A DNA stretch of 35,321 nt from an uncultured Altererythrobacter sp. (GTDB lineage Bacteria; Pseudomonadota; Alphaproteobacteria; Sphingomonadales; Sphingomonadaceae), in NCBI GenBank assembly GCA_938009055.1, contig CALLIO010000117.1, forward strand, positions 1 through 35,321, given 5' to 3'. The notes under the pieces were generated by a model that saw only the letters and a program-made list of their open reading frames with translations, was not told where the DNA came from and searched no databases. Of the stretch, positions 8,112-16,510 are shown piece after piece (positions within the stretch are counted from its first letter, which is position 1; each line of letters begins with the position of its first letter). The translations under genes and the position numbers were made by a program.

Positions 8112-9416
8112 ATGATTTCGCGTAAATTGGCCGCATTGGTTGCAATGCTGGCTTTACCAACAGCTGCAGCAGCTCAAGATCCGGTATTGGTCGCCACCAA
8201 TGATAGCGGCGATACGGCATGGATTTTGACTTCATCAGCGCTTGTCTTGCTGATGACCTTGCCCGGTCTTGCGCTGTTTTACGGCGGTCTGGTCCGCGCG
8301 AAGAATTTTCTCTCTGTTCTGATCCAATGCGGCGCGGTCGCCTGCGTTGCTTCGCTATTGTGGATTGTGGTGGGCTATACGCTCGCTTTTGGCGGGGTCA
8401 GCAATGGCTGGATTGGCGCTGGAAATGCTTGGATGCTCAATGACATAGGCACTCTGCGCGAGGGTACGACGATGCCCGAAAGCACCTTTGCCCTGTTCCA
8501 AATGACCTTCGCTGTCATCACTCCGGCGCTGATGATCGGCGCATGGGTTGAGCGGGCAAGCTTTGGCTGGGTCATCGGCTTTTGCGCGCTGTGGGGCCTT
8601 GTTGTTTACGCCCCTGTCGCGCACTGGATTTGGGGCGGCGGCTGGCTCGCGCAGAGCTTTGGCACGGTCGATTTCGCAGGCGGGCTAGTGGTCCACACGA
8701 CCGCTGGTGTGTCCGCCCTGGTGGTCGCTTTGCTGCTCGGCAAACGCAAAGGTTTCCCTGAAAAACCACTCCTTCCCCATGCGCCCGGCCTCACCATGGT
8801 TGGTGCGGCTTTGCTATGGGTCGGCTGGTTCGGCTTTAACGGCGGCAGCGCCTTTACAGCGACCGATGATGCGTCCTCTGCGATCATCAACACCCATGTC
8901 GCAGCGTCAGCAGCAGCACTCGTTTGGCTGCTGATCGAGAAGTTCACTGTCGGCAAACCAACCATGGTTGGATGGGCAACCGGCGTGATCGCTGGTCTTG
9001 CGACAATCACTCCAGCGGCCGGTTCTGTTGGCCCGGGGGCAGCGATCCTGCTCGGCATTATGGGTTCGGTCATCTGCTACGGCGCGATCAATCTTGTGAA
9101 GCACCGCATGGGCATTGACGATTCGCTCGACGTATTCGCAGTCCACGGCGTGGGCGGCATGCTTGGTGCGCTGATGGTCGCAGTCTTCATGGCCGAAGGT
9201 TTCGGCGGCGTTGGCTATGGCGATGAAGGCAGCATGGGCGGCACGCTGGCCGGCCAAGCGATCTCGATCGGAGTGGTTGCGCTGTGGAGCGCGATCGGTA
9301 CAGCGATCCTTGCGCTGATGGTTTCGATGATCTTCCCAATGCGTTCAAGCGACGAGGAAGAGACCGAAGGCCTCGACATTTCCAACCACGGCGAACGGGC
9401 TTGGGAGCTGGACTAA
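8112..9416 (+). CDS. amtB: Ammonium transporter, Amt/MEP/Rh family
   Basis: An inner-membrane ammonium channel/transporter of 434 residues. A cleavable signal peptide (about residues 1-21, ending AAAA before QD) precedes about eleven hydrophobic helices, as in other Amt proteins. Family motifs include ALFYGGLVRAKN near the N-terminus, the pore histidine in VVHTTAGVSALV, and the second pore histidine in VFAVHGVGGMLGAL. The start ATG has GGGGGAATAGG directly upstream. Partner PII genes (glnK) usually sit beside amtB, but none is present here. The 258-bp upstream gap is larger than most in this window. The stop codon overlaps the convergent GNAT gene by four bases. Confidence 0.95.
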   Translation: MISRKLAALVAMLALPTAAAAQDPVLVATNDSGDTAWILTSSALVLLMTLPGLALFYGGLVRAKNFLSVLIQCGAVACVASLLWIVVGYTLAFGGVSNGWIGAGNAWMLNDIGTLREGTTMPESTFALFQMTFAVITPALMIGAWVERASFGWVIGFCALWGLVVYAPVAHWIWGGGWLAQSFGTVDFAGGLVVHTTAGVSALVVALLLGKRKGFPEKPLLPHAPGLTMVGAALLWVGWFGFNGGSAFTATDDASSAIINTHVAASAAALVWLLIEKFTVGKPTMVGWATGVIAGLATITPAAGSVGPGAAILLGIMGSVICYGAINLVKHRMGIDDSLDVFAVHGVGGMLGALMVAVFMAEGFGGVGYGDEGSMGGTLAGQAISIGVVALWSAIGTAILALMVSMIFPMRSSDEEETEGLDISNHGERAWELD

Positions 9417-9865
9417 ATCTCTAGCGAAAAGAGTTGGTTGAACTCGCCTGGCGTGTAGCCGGCAAAGGCTTCACACGGCGTAAATCCAAACGCTTTGTAG
9501 AGACCAAGGGCGGCTTCAAACACCGGCCCTGATCCGGTCTCCAGCTTCACTGTGCGAAACCCTTGCCCGCGTGCATGGTCGATCAAATGGGTCAGCATTG
9601 CGCGCCCTGCCCCCGTCCCGCGAGCATCGGGATGGGCGCGCATCGACTTCACCTCGGCGAAATCTTCATGCGATTTGAGCGCGCCGATGGAGAGCAACCG
9701 GTCCCCAGCCCATGCGGCAAAGACCGTCACCTCGGCCGATTGCAAACCGGACAGATCGAGCACATGGCAAGTGCCCGGCGGCGAGCTTTCGACCATCTCT
9801 TCATGATGCAAGGTCAGCAGCGCAACAACGTCCGTTTCGGACAAGTCTGTGCGCCGGATTTCCAC
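9413..9865 (-). CDS. GNAT-family N-acetyltransferase
   Basis: A 150-residue single-domain GNAT protein that transfers the acetyl group of acetyl-CoA to an amine of unknown identity. Acetyl-CoA-binding motif A is visible as KSMRAHPDARGTGAGRAML (about residues 73-91), followed by a C-terminal ALGLYKAFGF motif. The start is GTG at 9865, three bases after the fabI stop, so it is the last gene of the fabA-fabB-fabI operon. No alternative ATG lies near. The stop codon overlaps the end of the convergent amtB gene, leaving no room for a terminator. The co-transcription does not reveal a substrate. Confidence 0.87.
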   Translation of the reverse strand: MEIRRTDLSETDVVALLTLHHEEMVESSPPGTCHVLDLSGLQSAEVTVFAAWAGDRLLSIGALKSHEDFAEVKSMRAHPDARGTGAGRAMLTHLIDHARGQGFRTVKLETGSGPVFEAALGLYKAFGFTPCEAFAGYTPGEFNQLFSLEI

Positions 9866-9868
9866 GGC

Positions 9869-10657
9869 TTAAAGGTTGTCGTGCTGCGGCATTCCCAGCA
9901 CATGAAAGCCGCCGTCAACGCGCACATTTTCGCCTGTTGTGAAGGCGCCGGCGTCGGAGATAAGATAAACCGCCGTTCCGCCCACAGCCTCCAGCGTCGC
10001 ATTGCTGCGCAAAGGTGCATTGGCATCGGTGTGCTTGAAGGTCTTGCGCGCACCGCCAATCGCGGAACCGGCAAGCGTCTTCATCGGCCCCGGACTGATC
10101 GCATTGACGCGAATCCCCTCTGGCCCCAAATCATTGGCAAGGTAGCGAACGCCCGCTTCCAGCGCCGCCTTGGCAACGCCCATCACATTGTAATTGGGCG
10201 TAACGCGGTTCGACCCCATATAGCTCAGCGTCAGGATCGTGCCGCCATTTTCCACCATCATCGGATGCGCCCTGCGCGCGACTTCGATCAGGCTATAGGC
10301 CGATATGTCCATCGAGTTCTTGAAGTTCTCTCTCGACGTATCGAGGATCCGGCCCGTCAGCTCCGACTTGTCGGAATAGGCAATCGCGTGGATGACAAAA
10401 TCGAGCGTACCCCATTGCGATTGAAGCGCGCCGAATGCCGTATCAAGCGAGGCATCATCGGTGACATCCACGTCGAGCATAATGTTCGAGCCAACGCTTT
10501 GAGCCAGCGGTTCTAGCCGCTTTCCGAAAGCTTCGCCCTGATAAGTAAACGCCAGATCGGCACCAGCGTCAGCGCATGCCTTGGCAATACCCCATGCAAT
10601 CGAGCGCTCATTGGCGACCCCCATCACAAGACCACGTTTTCCCTCAAGAACGCCCAT
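9869..10657 (-). CDS. fabI: Enoyl-[acyl-carrier-protein] reductase (NADH), FabI
   Basis: FabI reduces trans-2-enoyl-ACP to acyl-ACP, the last step of each fatty-acid elongation cycle, in the cytoplasm. The 262-residue protein has the nucleotide-binding start GLVMGVANERSIAWGIA and the catalytic Tyr156 and Lys163 (Tyr-x6-Lys within PNYNVMGVAK), the same numbering as E. coli FabI. Tyr146 in LSYMGSN is also kept. The start ATG has AGGAT six bases upstream. The gene lies 26 bp after fabB and directly before the GNAT gene. FabI is the known target of triclosan and related inhibitors. Confidence 0.96.
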   Translation of the reverse strand: MGVLEGKRGLVMGVANERSIAWGIAKACADAGADLAFTYQGEAFGKRLEPLAQSVGSNIMLDVDVTDDASLDTAFGALQSQWGTLDFVIHAIAYSDKSELTGRILDTSRENFKNSMDISAYSLIEVARRAHPMMVENGGTILTLSYMGSNRVTPNYNVMGVAKAALEAGVRYLANDLGPEGIRVNAISPGPMKTLAGSAIGGARKTFKHTDANAPLRSNATLEAVGGTAVYLISDAGAFTTGENVRVDGGFHVLGMPQHDNL

Positions 10658-10683
10658 TGCTTATCCTACCTTGTATTTGCGTG

Positions 10684-11913
10684 TCACCCGTGAAACTTCG
10701 ACAGAAGCATGGAGCCATTGGTGCCACCAAAGCCAAAGCTGTTGGTCATCACCGTGTCGAGCCCTGCATTCTCCACTAGCTGCGTGGCGATTTCTGCAGG
10801 CTTAAGCTGCGGATCGAGCGTTTCGACATTGATCGAAGGAATGATGAAGTCATGCTCAAGCGCGAGCAGGCAATAGATCGCTTCTTGCGCGCCGGTTGCG
10901 CCCTGGCTGTGGCCGGTCATAGATTTGGTCGAGCTGACCGGCGGCGTGCTTCCATCGCCAAAGACGCGCCGCACAGCCTCAATCTCGCCCACATCACCCA
11001 CCGGAGTGGAGGTGCCATGCGCGTTGATATAGCTGACCTTGCGATCTTCGCTGAGTGTGCGCAGCGCCCCGCGCATCGCGCGCTCGCCGCCCTCGCCCGA
11101 TGGCGCGACCATATCCGCACCGTCTGACGTTGCGCCAAAGCCGGTGACTTCGGCATAGATTTTCGCGCCGCGTGCCTGTGCATGCTCAAGACTTTCGAGA
11201 ACCACGATCCCGCCGCCACCGCCGATGACAAAGCCATCGCGGTCTGCATCAAAGGCGCGGCTCGCGCGTTCGGGCGTATCATTATATTTGCTCGACATTG
11301 CGCCCATCGCATCGAACAGGCAGGACAGCGTCCAATCGAGCTCTTCTCCGCCCCCGCCGAACATCACATCCTGCTGGCCCAAAGCGACCTGCTGCGCTGC
11401 CATGCCGATACAATGGAGCGAGGTTGAACAGGCCGATGTGATCGACATGTTCATGCCCTTGATCTGGTAAGCGGTGGCCAAGTTCGCGCTGATCGTCGAT
11501 GACATCGTCTTGGGCACAGCGAAAGGCCCGATCCGCTTGGTCGAATTGTTCTTCAGGACGGTTTGATGCGCGGTCAGCATGGCCGAAGTTGATGGGCCGC
11601 CCGATCCCGCGATCACGCCCGTCATCGGGTTGATAATGTCGCTTTCTTCAAGGCCCGCATCCGCAATCGCTTGGCCCATCGCAATATGGGCATAGGCAGC
11701 GCCCGGCCCCATAAAACGCAATGTGCGCTTGTCGACATGTTCCTTCACATCCAGATCAACCGCGCCGGCAATATGCGAGCGGAAGCCGTGTTCGGCCATA
11801 TCCTCGTTAAAGGTGATACCCGATTTGCCTGCCTTTAAAGAGGCAAGCACTTCGGCTGCATTGTTCCCTATTGAGGAGACGATCCCCAGTCCGGTGATCA
11901 CGACACGGCGCAT
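10684..11913 (-). CDS. fabB: Beta-ketoacyl-[acyl-carrier-protein] synthase I
   Basis: KAS I condenses malonyl-ACP with acyl-ACP and is the elongation enzyme needed for unsaturated fatty acids. From the ATG at 11913 ([10 protein letters not shown]) the protein has 409 residues. The Cys-His-His triad is Cys162 in [11 protein letters not shown], His299 in NAHGTSTP and His335 in [10 protein letters not shown], close to E. coli FabB numbering. The C-terminal [11 protein letters not shown] is also present. The frame runs upstream of 11913, but AAGGGG six bases ahead of this ATG fixes the start. Pairing with fabA in one operon supports FabB rather than FabF. Confidence 0.95.
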   Translation of the reverse strand: MRRVVITGLGIVSSIGNNAAEVLASLKAGKSGITFNEDMAEHGFRSHIAGAVDLDVKEHVDKRTLRFMGPGAAYAHIAMGQAIADAGLEESDIINPMTGVIAGSGGPSTSAMLTAHQTVLKNNSTKRIGPFAVPKTMSSTISANLATAYQIKGMNMSITSACSTSLHCIGMAAQQVALGQQDVMFGGGGEELDWTLSCLFDAMGAMSSKYNDTPERASRAFDADRDGFVIGGGGGIVVLESLEHAQARGAKIYAEVTGFGATSDGADMVAPSGEGGERAMRGALRTLSEDRKVSYINAHGTSTPVGDVGEIEAVRRVFGDGSTPPVSSTKSMTGHSQGATGAQEAIYCLLALEHDFIIPSINVETLDPQLKPAEIATQLVENAGLDTVMTNSFGFGGTNGSMLLSKFHG

Positions 11914-11974
11914 TCTTTTCCCCTTAAACACCGCGCCCAATAAATCGACTGGGCCGGTAGAACCTGTAATTCGT

Positions 11975-12484
11975 TCAAGCTTCTGAAAGAGCCACTTTCA
12001 TGTCTTTCACTTGATAAATGACCTCGCCATCGGCCTCAACACGGCCATCAGCGACGCCCATCGTCAACCGACGGGTTTGCACAGCCTTGGTGAACTCGAC
12101 GAAATATTTGAGCATTTTTCGTTCAGGTCGCACCATTCCGGTCAGCTTAACTTCGCCCACGCCCAAGGCATAACCGCGCCCCTTCCAGCCGCGCCAGCCC
12201 AGATTAAAGCCGGTTAGCTGCCACAGACCGTCAAGACCAAGGCAGCCCGGCATAATCGGATTGCCGGGAAAGTGGCAGTCGAAGAACCAAGCATCAGGCG
12301 TGATATCAAACTCTGCAACCACATGCCCCTTGCAATGCTCGCCGCCCTCAGCCGAGATATCGGTGATCCGGTCCATCATCAGCATCGGGGGTTCGGGCAA
12401 TTGCGCATTGCCGGGGCCGAACAATTCGCCCCGCGCACATTTCAGCAAGTCTTCGCGATCAAAGCTGGTTGGAAAATCTGACAT
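11975..12484 (-). CDS. fabA: 3-hydroxydecanoyl-[acyl-carrier-protein] dehydratase/isomerase
   Basis: FabA dehydrates 3-hydroxydecanoyl-ACP and isomerises trans-2- to cis-3-decenoyl-ACP, the branch point to anaerobic-type unsaturated fatty acids. The 169-residue hotdog protein carries catalytic His71 in [13 protein letters not shown] and Asp85 in GLDGLWQL, one residue from the E. coli positions. The start is the ATG at 12484. The best ribosome site, GGAG, is rather far upstream (about 12 bases) and an AAGGG touches the start codon. It is the first gene of fabA-fabB-fabI-GNAT. The promoter should lie in the 184 bp upstream. Confidence 0.96.
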   Translation of the reverse strand: MSDFPTSFDREDLLKCARGELFGPGNAQLPEPPMLMMDRITDISAEGGEHCKGHVVAEFDITPDAWFFDCHFPGNPIMPGCLGLDGLWQLTGFNLGWRGWKGRGYALGVGEVKLTGMVRPERKMLKYFVEFTKAVQTRRLTMGVADGRVEADGEVIYQVKDMKVALSEA

Positions 12485-12520
12485 CCCTTAAGGAAACTCC
12501 CCTGAATTCATTTTGGTCAA

Positions 12521-12534
12521 GGCAGCCCCCTGCC
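12521..12534 (-). other. Small GC-rich hairpin in the fabA leader
   Basis: Arms GGCAG and CTGCC enclose a four-base loop 37 bp ahead of the fabA ATG. It would form in the mRNA leader if transcription starts upstream of it. Whether it affects translation is unknown. No operator for a fatty-acid regulator could be identified in the rest of the 184-bp gap. Confidence 0.3.
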
Positions 12535-12668
12535 CCAATTGCTTTTGCCAAGCCAAACCACGGCCTGTCTTGCGTGTGTTCCTAGACCAATATCGCGCGA
12601 AAAGCGTAGCGAATTCTCACTTTAGCTGTGCATTGCCGCGCTACTTGGCGAGGGGCTTGGCAAAGCGT

Positions 12669-13412
12669 CTATTTGCTGCCGTTGCTGCACACCTTGATGG
12701 CGCTGGGATCCGTGCGTTCCTCATCGCGTTCAAAACGCGCGAAATAGCCACGAATATCAGGCTTCTCGACGAATTCGATCAGGCGAAAGCCAACCGCTTC
12801 AAATTCGCATGAAAGCAGCAAAGGCGGAATGCCGTGCTGGTCGGTCGGACGGTCGCGGTCGACCACGATCAATTGTCCGCCCTCTGCCACCGCAGGCCAC
12901 AGCCGCCACAAGAATGCATAGGGTTCGCCCACCTCGTGATACATATGGACGAGGAAGATGCGGTCGAAACTGTCAGGCGGCAATTGCGGATCATCGACCC
13001 CGCCAAGCTTGATCGAGATGTTTTCAAGCTGCTCGCGCTCGACCCGATTGCCCAGCCGCTCGAGCGCCTTTTCGTCAATATCCTGCGCCAATACGCGCCC
13101 CTCGCTGCCCACACGGTCGGCTAGGCGGACGGTGTAATACCCCTCGCCCGCACCGATATCGGCAACGGTCATCCCTTCGGTGATATTGGCAAGGTCCATC
13201 ACCTTTTGCGCTTCGCCGCGGCTATCGCGCACATCTTCTGAGCTAAAAGCATTGCTGCCCAGCCCTGATACGGGCCGGTCGGGAAGCGGGAAGTCGAGCG
13301 AAGTCTCTGGCCGGTCTGCATCGCTCGCGCCCATCTCGCCGCAACCGGCAAGCATGGTTGCGCAAGTGGCGCTGAGAATAGCGTGGCGGATCATTTTTGC
13401 GCTGGCTCTCAT
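12669..13412 (-). CDS. Lipoprotein-type SAM-dependent methyltransferase
   Basis: A class I methyltransferase fold with SAM-binding motif I VADIGAGEGYYTVRLA and post-motifs (LAQDIDEKA, FDRIFLVHMYHEV). It is preceded by an exported-protein N-terminus: MRASAKMIRHAI, then a hydrophobic stretch ending in the lipobox LAGC followed by GEMG. The combination resembles predicted exported methyltransferases of the COG4798 kind. The substrate and the source of SAM outside the cytoplasm are unknown. The ATG at 13412 overlaps the stop of the caspase gene as ATGA, which I take as the start (247 residues). An ATG at 13394 would also keep the lipobox. It is the last gene of the prfB operon. Confidence 0.82.
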   Translation of the reverse strand: MRASAKMIRHAILSATCATMLAGCGEMGASDADRPETSLDFPLPDRPVSGLGSNAFSSEDVRDSRGEAQKVMDLANITEGMTVADIGAGEGYYTVRLADRVGSEGRVLAQDIDEKALERLGNRVEREQLENISIKLGGVDDPQLPPDSFDRIFLVHMYHEVGEPYAFLWRLWPAVAEGGQLIVVDRDRPTDQHGIPPLLLSCEFEAVGFRLIEFVEKPDIRGYFARFERDEERTDPSAIKVCSNGSK

Positions 13413-14248
13413 GGGATCGGCAAAGCTCGCATTCCGGAAAGGAAGACATTGTAAGGCAAATCGCCCTGCCGCCAAGGGGATTGGCGCCCCTCGGTTCGGG
13501 CGTTGACGGCAATCGCGGTCTTGCGAAACACTTCATCGAGCGATTGGCGGCGCTTTACCGCTTTGGCGAATTCGATGGCAAAGGGGCTTCCCTTACCCGG
13601 GTTCGCGCCATCTTCTGCGATATTGCCCGGCTCGGTCGAGAAGAACACAATTGCTGAAAGCCCGCGCAAATTTCCCATTTGCGCAAGTCCGCCTTTGGAA
13701 AAGCTGATCTCTTGGACAGAGACTTGATCCAGCTGGCGGGCCGCCCCTTCAATGGTGACTATTTGCAGCTCATCTTCCGGCTCAAGCGCATAGAGCGGAT
13801 TGCTGCGGCAAGCATCGATGACGATGATCGTGCCGCGCGCCTTAGCGCTGATCTGGCTGACCAGATTTTCTAGCGGGATAAGCGATGTGCCATCCGAACT
13901 CATCAGATAATTCGCGCCATCAACTTGAAAGCCGTGTCCGGCGAAATAGAGCATTCCGATATCATCGCCGCTGAGCGAATGGACGAAATCGGCAAAGGCG
14001 GTTTCCCATTGTGTGTGCGTGGGTTCTTCAAGCAAGGTCACGTCTTGCACCGCGCTGCGTTTGAGCGCGGCCTCGATCATCTGAACATCGGCAATCGGGT
14101 TTGTAAGATGCAGCCGCTTGTTTTCAGCAATCGCGTAGTTCGAGCCGACCAGCAGCGCCTTAACCTCAGCCTGTGCCGGTGCGCCAGTCAGCATGCCTGC
14201 GAGCCCGAGAATCAGCCCTAAAGTAAAGTGCCGCAATCTGCGCATCAT
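13409..14248 (-). CDS. Secreted caspase-like (C14) protease
   Basis: A 279-residue caspase-fold protein. It has a Sec signal peptide (residues 1-27, ending APAQA before EV), then a p20-like domain with catalytic His105 in LYFAGHGFQVDG and catalytic Cys147 in IVIDACRSNP. Before these comes the typical KALLVGSNYAI first strand. No additional domain follows, so it is a minimal orthocaspase exported to the periplasm or beyond. Bacterial caspase homologues usually cleave after Arg or Lys, but its targets are unknown. Two adjacent ATG codons form the start and overlap the stop of the outer-membrane gene. The stop overlaps the methyltransferase start. Confidence 0.88.
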   Translation of the reverse strand: MMRRLRHFTLGLILGLAGMLTGAPAQAEVKALLVGSNYAIAENKRLHLTNPIADVQMIEAALKRSAVQDVTLLEEPTHTQWETAFADFVHSLSGDDIGMLYFAGHGFQVDGANYLMSSDGTSLIPLENLVSQISAKARGTIIVIDACRSNPLYALEPEDELQIVTIEGAARQLDQVSVQEISFSKGGLAQMGNLRGLSAIVFFSTEPGNIAEDGANPGKGSPFAIEFAKAVKRRQSLDEVFRKTAIAVNARTEGRQSPWRQGDLPYNVFLSGMRALPIP

Positions 14249-15267
14249 AGCCTCAACGAAACGCCGACATTCACCCCGTGGTTGACCCGCGAATCGCTAA
14301 AGTCAAACTCGCCAGAGAGGGGGAAATAGAGGATCGCGCGATAACGCAGATCAACCGCCAGGCGGTCCGTCACAAGAAACTGCAAACCCACTGCAAAGTC
14401 AGGGCCGACGCTCAGCTCGCCCTCGTCCGTGCGCGTCTCTTCTCGGACGATCTCGTCATTGACTGAGAAGAATTGCGTGCCGAATTCAAAGTCTGGCTGA
14501 TAACTCGCCTGCACCATGCCGTTGAAGAAGGCGGTGACATTGCGGTCCATCGGCACAAAGGCTGTAGCCCCTGCCCGCGCGCTCCATGTTTCCAGCGTGC
14601 GTGATGTGGCGACCCGCTGCGGCGCATTTGCCCCATCAAGATTGCGGGTTGGAGCCTCTGTACCCAAAGTATCGGCGATAAATTGCCGGACCTCGTCGGT
14701 CTCCTGAATTGCAATTTCGCCATCACCATCAATCTGGAGCCGTTCGTAACGGATACCGGCGGTGAGCGCGAAACGCTCGTTCAGGCGGCGCTGCCACGTC
14801 AGCTCAGCATCGAAGCGGTCGACGTCTTGCTGATCCAAGTTCTGGATCACTGAAATCTCGTTGATACCGATATCAGCCACTTCAACCGTGGTCTGGCGCG
14901 AGGAAACCAGCTTGGTTGTGGTCTTGCCCTGCCCGACCATTGCGGTGAGAGTAAAACGGTCGCGGTCATCGCCGAAATTGACCATGCCGCCGATCATCGG
15001 AAAGCCGACCTGATTGGCATTGGAGGCCGATCCATTGTCGAGCTCGGTCACCAGCAAATCGTCAAATCCGCTGGCATCGCGCAATTCCTGGGTCAGCTCG
15101 TCATCAATGACCGAGCGCGCTTCTTGCACGCCATCGAGGTCGGAGCTGCGCAGGTTGGAATTGTCGAAATAATAGGCAAAGCGCGGGCCGATCACCACGT
15201 CGGCGTGGGCGGGCGCGGCCAGCGCTGCAAAAGAAACCGCCCCCACCAAGGCTAGCTTTCGCGTCAT
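14245..15267 (-). CDS. Predicted outer-membrane beta-barrel protein, function unknown
   Basis: The 340-residue protein starts with a clear Sec signal peptide (residues 1-22, ending APAHA before DVV). The rest shows the alternating pattern of beta-barrel strands (for example FALTAGIRYERLQI, FNGMVQASYQPDFEFGTQFF, LAVDLRYRAILYFPL). It ends in a strand closing with leucine (VGVSLRL), whereas the commonest last residue of barrels is Phe. I do not recognise a named family. The start ATG overlaps the prfB stop as ATGA and the stop overlaps the caspase start, so it is translationally coupled on both sides. The strands suggest a pore or sensor, but this is inference. Confidence 0.75.
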   Translation of the reverse strand: MTRKLALVGAVSFAALAAPAHADVVIGPRFAYYFDNSNLRSSDLDGVQEARSVIDDELTQELRDASGFDDLLVTELDNGSASNANQVGFPMIGGMVNFGDDRDRFTLTAMVGQGKTTTKLVSSRQTTVEVADIGINEISVIQNLDQQDVDRFDAELTWQRRLNERFALTAGIRYERLQIDGDGEIAIQETDEVRQFIADTLGTEAPTRNLDGANAPQRVATSRTLETWSARAGATAFVPMDRNVTAFFNGMVQASYQPDFEFGTQFFSVNDEIVREETRTDEGELSVGPDFAVGLQFLVTDRLAVDLRYRAILYFPLSGEFDFSDSRVNHGVNVGVSLRL

Positions 15268-16391
15268 TCTACATCCTCCACCTCTACCGCTTCACCGGTT
15301 ACACGCTGGGCAAGCGCGGCTGAGATAAATTCGCCAATTTCCCCGTCGAGCACCTTGTCGGGCGAGCTGGAGGTGTAGCCGGTGCGCAAATCCTTAACCA
15401 TCTGATATGGCTGCAAGACGTAGGAGCGGATTTGATGGCCCCATCCGATATCGCTCTTCTCTTGATATTCACCGGAAGCTGCCGCTTCGCGCTCGGCCAT
15501 TTCGCGTTCGAACATGCGCGCTTTGAGCATATTCATCGCGGTCGCGCGGTTCTTATGCTGGCTCCGGTCATTCTGGCTGGCCACCACAATACCGGTCGGT
15601 TGGTGGGTGATGCGCACCGCACTATCGGTGGTGTTGACGTGCTGGCCGCCTGCACCCGATGCGCGGTAAGTATCAATCTTGAGGTCAGCCGGATTGATAT
15701 CAATGTCGATATCATCATCGATCACCGGATAGACCCAAACGCTTGAAAAGCTAGTGTGGCGCTTGGCCGCGCTGTCATAGGGGCTGATGCGGACAAGGCG
15801 GTGCACGCCGCTTTCGGTCTTGGCATAGCCATAGGCGTTCTCACCCTTGACAAGCAGGGTCGCCGATTTGATCCCGGCCTGCTCGCCTGCGTGATAATCG
15901 ACCAGTTCGACCTTATAGCCACGCCGCTCGCCCCAGCGTGTATACATCCGCTGGAGCATTTCGGCCCAATCCTGACTTTCGGTGCCACCAGCGCCCGCGT
16001 GGATTTCCACGTAAGTGTCGTTCGCATCCGCCTCGCCAGACAGTAGCGCCTGAACCTTGTCAGCGTCCGCACGTTCGGCCAGCGCTGCCAATGAGGCATG
16101 ACCATCGTCGACAATGCCGTCGTCGCCTTCAGCCTCGCCCATTTCGATGAACTCAATCGCATCGGACATTTCAGAGGAGATTTCATTGACGGTGTTCACC
16201 GCATTTTCGAGCAGCTTTTGCTCGCGGCTGATCGCTTGCGCTTCCTTGGGGTTGTCCCACAGTGAAGGGTCCTGCACGCGCGCATTCAGCTCGTCGAGAC
16301 GGCGCAAGGCGCGATCCCAATCGAGCGATTGGCGTACCAGATCGAGCGCGGCCTCAATCCGGCCAATATGGGCTTGCCCTTCGGCTCGCAT
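15264..16391 (-). CDS. prfB: Peptide chain release factor 2
   Basis: RF2 recognises UGA and UAA stop codons and triggers peptide release on the ribosome. The 375-residue protein starts MRAEGQAHIGRIEAALDLVR. It contains the peptidyl-transferase-centre motif GGQ (residues 248-250, GAGGQHVN) and, at the codon-recognition tripeptide (SPF in E. coli), the variant SPY at 203-205 (RISPYDSAAKRHTSF). It reads through as a single frame with no internal UGA, so the autoregulatory +1 frameshift of E. coli prfB is absent. The start at 16391 is supported by GAAGGACTAAGG upstream; a longer frame to 16481 has no support. Three exported-protein genes follow without gaps. Confidence 0.96.
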   Translation of the reverse strand: MRAEGQAHIGRIEAALDLVRQSLDWDRALRRLDELNARVQDPSLWDNPKEAQAISREQKLLENAVNTVNEISSEMSDAIEFIEMGEAEGDDGIVDDGHASLAALAERADADKVQALLSGEADANDTYVEIHAGAGGTESQDWAEMLQRMYTRWGERRGYKVELVDYHAGEQAGIKSATLLVKGENAYGYAKTESGVHRLVRISPYDSAAKRHTSFSSVWVYPVIDDDIDIDINPADLKIDTYRASGAGGQHVNTTDSAVRITHQPTGIVVASQNDRSQHKNRATAMNMLKARMFEREMAEREAAASGEYQEKSDIGWGHQIRSYVLQPYQMVKDLRTGYTSSSPDKVLDGEIGEFISAALAQRVTGEAVEVEDVE

Positions 16392-16510
16392 CCTTAGTCC
16401 TTCACAATCACAGTTTCGGTGCCACCGATTAGCGCAAGAGTCGCAATTGTAAAGCGAGCGCCCTTTTAACGCGCTGTGCAAGGCTGTTCGTAAAGCGCGG
16501 CGGCAGAGGG

